From Clostridium sartagoforme (GTDB taxonomy: Bacteria > Bacillota > Clostridia > Clostridiales > Clostridiaceae), in NCBI RefSeq assembly GCF_004794105.1, contig NZ_SRYR01000004.1, forward strand, positions 62,001 to 126,000: a stretch of 64,000 bases of DNA, in the 5' to 3' direction. Under the pieces are notes generated by a model that was not told where the DNA came from, ran no database searches, and was given only the letters and a program-made list of their open reading frames with translations. Made by a program: the position numbers and the translations under genes. This document shows, one piece after another, positions 63,300 to 64,000 of this stretch (the stretch's first letter is position 1; each line of letters starts with the position of its first letter).

Positions 63300-64000
63300 A
63301 TGGAAAAGTTTAAAATAGGTTTTACAAAATTTTATACAAATATATTAACAGCTTTAATGGGAATAGTTTTATTTTCCTGTGGATTAATTACTATTGGTAG
63401 TGTATTTTTTTATGAAAGTTTCAATATAGAAGTTATAATACCAATTTTAATCTTAGCAATTACAATTGGTTTAGAGCTATTCATTATTAAAAAGAATATA
63501 AGTATAAAATTAAAGATATTATTAATTTTATTCTTAGGATTTATTTTAAGAGGATTATGGCTATTAAACATAAATACTGTGCCAATATCAGACTTTAGAG
63601 TTATATATGAAACAGCACAGGATTTATTATCAGGAGATACAGGAGCTTTTTGGGGAAGTGGATATTTAGGTAGGTTTCCACATTTAACAATAATGACCTT
63701 ATATATGGCCTTTATGATAAAGGTTTTTCCTGCTAATAACTTAATTGCAATGAAGAGTTTTAATTTGTTTTTTGGAGTTTTAACTATTTATTTAATATAT
63801 CTTTTAGCAAAAGAAATATTTAATTCTAAAAAGCTAGGTCTCTATGGTGCTAGTCTAGCTTCATTTTTTCCACCATTAGTAACTTATGTTGGAATTTTTT
63901 GTACGGAGAATATAGCTATACCATTATATTTACTTAGTACATATCTATTTATCTTAGTAGTTAAAAAGAAGAAAAGTAAATATTACCTAGTTTTATCTGG
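63300..64000 (+). CDS. Second GT39-like membrane glycosyltransferase, 3' end outside window
   Basis: The frame starts at ATG 63300, with AAGGAGTAAAC upstream, and stays open to the window edge (233 codons). It is a close paralogue of the 60045 gene: it shares LGFILRGLWLLNIN, the SDFRVIYE acidic loop, GAFWGSGYLGRFPHLTIMTL and LLAKEIFNSKKLGLYG. Tandem copies flank the LtaS-like gene. The full length cannot be judged here. Confidence 0.8.
   Translation, partial: MEKFKIGFTKFYTNILTALMGIVLFSCGLITIGSVFFYESFNIEVIIPILILAITIGLELFIIKKNISIKLKILLILFLGFILRGLWLLNINTVPISDFRVIYETAQDLLSGDTGAFWGSGYLGRFPHLTIMTLYMAFMIKVFPANNLIAMKSFNLFFGVLTIYLIYLLAKEIFNSKKLGLYGASLASFFPPLVTYVGIFCTENIAIPLYLLSTYLFILVVKKKKSKYYLVLS

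Overview
The window is AT-rich DNA (roughly 28-30% GC by eye) from a saccharolytic, butyrate-forming member of Clostridium sensu stricto. Supporting signs are the ptb-buk butyrate genes, a one-polypeptide pyruvate:ferredoxin oxidoreductase, a glmS ribozyme, a T-box leader, AGA-dominated arginine codons and strong GGAGG or GGGGG Shine-Dalgarno sequences. No plasmid, phage or CRISPR hallmark was seen. The species cannot be fixed from sequence alone.

Layout. 1-6.5 kb: the end of an FAD-dependent oxidoreductase gene, ptb-buk, an AIM24-family gene, a YerC/TrpR-type regulator and glmM. 6.8-7.9 kb: a strong promoter drives a ~200-nt structured RNA of unknown class that leads into a DODA-type dioxygenase gene. 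8.2-13.4 kb: a 1482-residue cell-wall adhesin (choice-of-anchor-A head plus 11 SpaA/Cna_B-like modules) and two small convergent paralogues of unknown function. 13.8-24.1 kb: an eight-gene branched-chain amino acid operon, ilvN-cimA-leuC-leuD-leuB-ilvD-ilvB-ilvC, with a CodY-like box, a sigma-A promoter and an isoleucine-type T-box leader. The first carbon-chain enzyme is citramalate synthase, not isopropylmalate synthase. 24.3-30 kb: a small membrane protein, an AraC regulator divergent from a membrane-anchored hydrolase, a UbiA-type prenyltransferase, a lipoprotein and a GIY-YIG protein. 30.3-33.4 kb: a glmS ribozyme whose P1 loop has grown by about 640 nt of inverted repeat units, then glmS. 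33.8-38.4 kb: a complete BceAB-RS-type antimicrobial-peptide module. 41.5-47.3 kb: a siderophore module (esterase, AraC regulator, Fur box, binding protein, two permeases, ATPase). 47.5-50.4 kb: small paralogous membrane proteins with decayed relatives, then an ECF sigma/anti-sigma pair. 50.6-54.4 kb: a ketoacyl-synthase-III-like gene under a perfect palindromic operator, then a MarR regulator with twin operators beside nitroreductase and pirin genes. 55-59.4 kb: pyruvate:ferredoxin oxidoreductase and cutC. 60-64 kb: two tandem membrane glycosyltransferases flanking an LtaS-like sulfatase-fold enzyme.

How the genes fit together. Pyruvate oxidation, ptb-buk and the ilv-leu operon describe core carbon flow. 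GlmS and GlmM are consecutive amino-sugar steps towards UDP-GlcNAc, and GlmS is controlled by a ribozyme sensing its own product. The adhesin, the Bce module, the ECF sigma factor and the glycosyltransferase/LtaS cluster concern the cell envelope. The siderophore and MarR loci are responses to the environment.

Intergenic DNA is rich in structure: recurrent CTCAG-loop-CTGAG hairpins, long imperfect palindromes (two begin with the same 13-mer) and a second palindromic family bearing GCTGT(C/G)GCA termini. The standout observation is the giant repeat-filled P1 arm of the glmS ribozyme, followed by the pseudoknotted RNA ahead of the dioxygenase gene.
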